Shown piece after piece: positions 34,722-35,340 of a stretch of DNA of 35,340 nt. The first letter of the stretch is position 1; every line of letters starts with the position of its first letter. This stretch comes from Coleofasciculus sp. LEGE 07092. GTDB taxonomy: Bacteria; Cyanobacteriota; Cyanobacteriia; Cyanobacteriales; Coleofasciculaceae. Below the pieces are notes generated by a model, which saw only the letters and a list, made by a program, of their open reading frames with translations, ran no database searches and was not told where the DNA came from. The stretch spans positions 1-35,340 of the forward strand of contig NZ_JADEWY010000068.1 of assembly GCF_015207375.1 (NCBI RefSeq), given 5' to 3'. The position numbers were made by a program, and so were the translations under genes.

Positions 34722-35183
34722 TTAAGCATCAACCTGATTCGACTCCGGTAGGAATTCCGGGTTCATCACTTGCTCTGGAGTGTAGGGACATTCTTCTGGA
34801 AAAACCTGTTCGCCCAACTGAGTCTCTCGAATCGCCAAAGCTAAACCGAGTTCGTAAGCAGCGAGGAAAACCTCATCGAGATAAGGCTTCAAACTAGGGC
34901 TATCCTGCAAAAGTAACCGAATCTGAACCCGTTGTTCTCGAATTGTACCCAACCAACTATTGCTGCGTTTGTCAGGTTGAAAGTGCCATTTCAGCAGATG
35001 TCCTAACAACACTCCTAATCGATTCCTCAGCTCTTGTCGCTCTTTTCTGCCCAACGATTCAATTTCCTCAATCAGGTTGAGTGTGTCTAATTGCTCCCAT
35101 TGCTGAACTTTGAGCAACATTACCTGCTCTTGAGTCCAGCCATAAAAATCTGTTTCATAGAGGTAAGATGTGTGCATTCTCAT
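34722..35183 (-). CDS. DUF29 family protein
   Basis: 153 residues from the ATG at 35183 (a second ATG at 35177 is also possible). The DUF29 pattern is clear: YETDFYGWTQEQVMLLKVQQ, NLIEEIESLGRKERQELRNR, LGVLLGHLLKWHFQPDKRSN and IREQRVQIRLLLQDSPSLKP. The family is helical, of unknown function, and widespread in multiple copies in cyanobacteria. Expected length is about 140-160, so the gene looks intact. Its start lies 31 bases inside the right terminal repeat boundary. Confidence 0.85.
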   Translation of the reverse strand: MRMHTSYLYETDFYGWTQEQVMLLKVQQWEQLDTLNLIEEIESLGRKERQELRNRLGVLLGHLLKWHFQPDKRSNSWLGTIREQRVQIRLLLQDSPSLKPYLDEVFLAAYELGLALAIRETQLGEQVFPEECPYTPEQVMNPEFLPESNQVDA

Positions 35184-35213
35184 CAAGGGAATTGTCTTTC
35201 ATTGGTTTTCTTC

Positions 35214-35340
35214 ATCAGAGTACCTCCGATGCGGGAAACTCTGCGTCTTTAGACCAGAGAGGAACGCGAGGTAGCGGTTTTAACCGCCTACTATCTTTTT
35301 CAACCATGATGTGGGTCATTGATGTACCGAGCAATTGTTT
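35214..35340. repeat. Terminal inverted repeat, right copy
   Basis: Exact reverse complement of 1-127, including both hairpins. Base 35213 no longer matches. The minus-strand partial frame described at 1-126 is present here as 35215-35340. Confidence 0.9.
35215..35340 (-). CDS. Partial C-terminal reading frame inside the right terminal repeat
   Basis: Identical, by the inverted repeat, to the plus-strand frame at 1-126: open to the window edge and ending in TGA just inside the repeat boundary. Not recognised; same caveats. Confidence 0.25.
   Translation of the reverse strand, partial: KQLLGTSMTHIMVEKDSRRLKPLPRVPLWSKDAEFPASEVL

Noticed and set aside
1..35340. Window as a circular element closed by terminal repeats
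   Set aside because: Circular contigs end in direct repeats; these are inverted, so the ends do not close a circle.

Overview
The window reads as a cyanobacterial chromosome segment. The octamer GCGATCGC (HIP1) recurs throughout. The ribosomal gene order is the cyanobacterial one (no rpsJ ahead of rplC, no rpsN after rplE, no rpmD after rpsE; truA, rplM, rpsI, rpmE and prfA appended after rplQ). The flanks carry families common in filamentous cyanobacteria: Uma2, DUF1822, TPR-CHAT, DUF29, DUF433/DUF5615, and heptamer short tandem repeats. A filamentous Oscillatoriales/Coleofasciculus-like organism is a reasonable guess, but the sequence does not prove it.

Layout. (1) 1-127 and 35214-35340 are perfect reverse complements, so the window looks like a complete assembly contig bounded by two inverted copies of one repeat. 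(2) 185-5375, left accessory region: a Uma2 nuclease-like gene; a hybrid histidine kinase broken by two internal deletions; an acyl-CoA dehydrogenase-like gene followed by an 82-residue cysteine-rich peptide gene. (3) 5389-9135, minus strand: a compact operon of a divergent cyanobacterial sigma-like protein, a DUF1822 protein (TGATG coupling) and an exported TPR protein. (4) 9481-27527, minus strand: the merged S10-spc-alpha ribosomal superoperon in transcription order rplC-rplD-rplW-rplB-rpsS-rplV-rpsC-rplP-rpmC-rpsQ-rplN-rplX-rplE-rpsH-rplF-rplR-rpsE-rplO-secY-adk-infA-rpmJ-rpsM-rpsK-rpoA-rplQ-truA-rplM-rpsI-rpmE-prfA. It has a candidate promoter at 28007-28036, a structured leader of about 470 nt, and a hairpin terminator after prfA. 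(5) 28100-35183, minus strand: an exported TPR-CHAT caspase-like protein, a small regulator with a broken HNH partner, a secreted protein made of two copies of one domain, a DUF433/DUF5615 toxin-antitoxin-like pair, two coupled small unknown genes and a DUF29 gene.

How the parts work together. The central block builds the ribosome (23 ribosomal proteins), the SecY channel, the RNA polymerase alpha subunit, IF-1, adenylate kinase, a tRNA pseudouridine synthase and release factor 1. Several of its genes start with GTG, and infA with TTG. Its wider spacers hold 7-bp tandem repeats. The flanks are accessory and partly decaying: kinase remnant, HNH remnant, dispersed hairpins.

Most interesting items: the orphan Cys-rich peptide with a CX3C-X10-CX3C tail; the sigma-like/DUF1822/TPR operon with an exported CHAT protease across the ribosomal block; the kinase deletion that joins two KST-coding sites; the rplC leader with mutually exclusive pairings; and the terminal inverted repeat with its own hairpins. 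No tRNA, rRNA, CRISPR array or complete insertion sequence was found.
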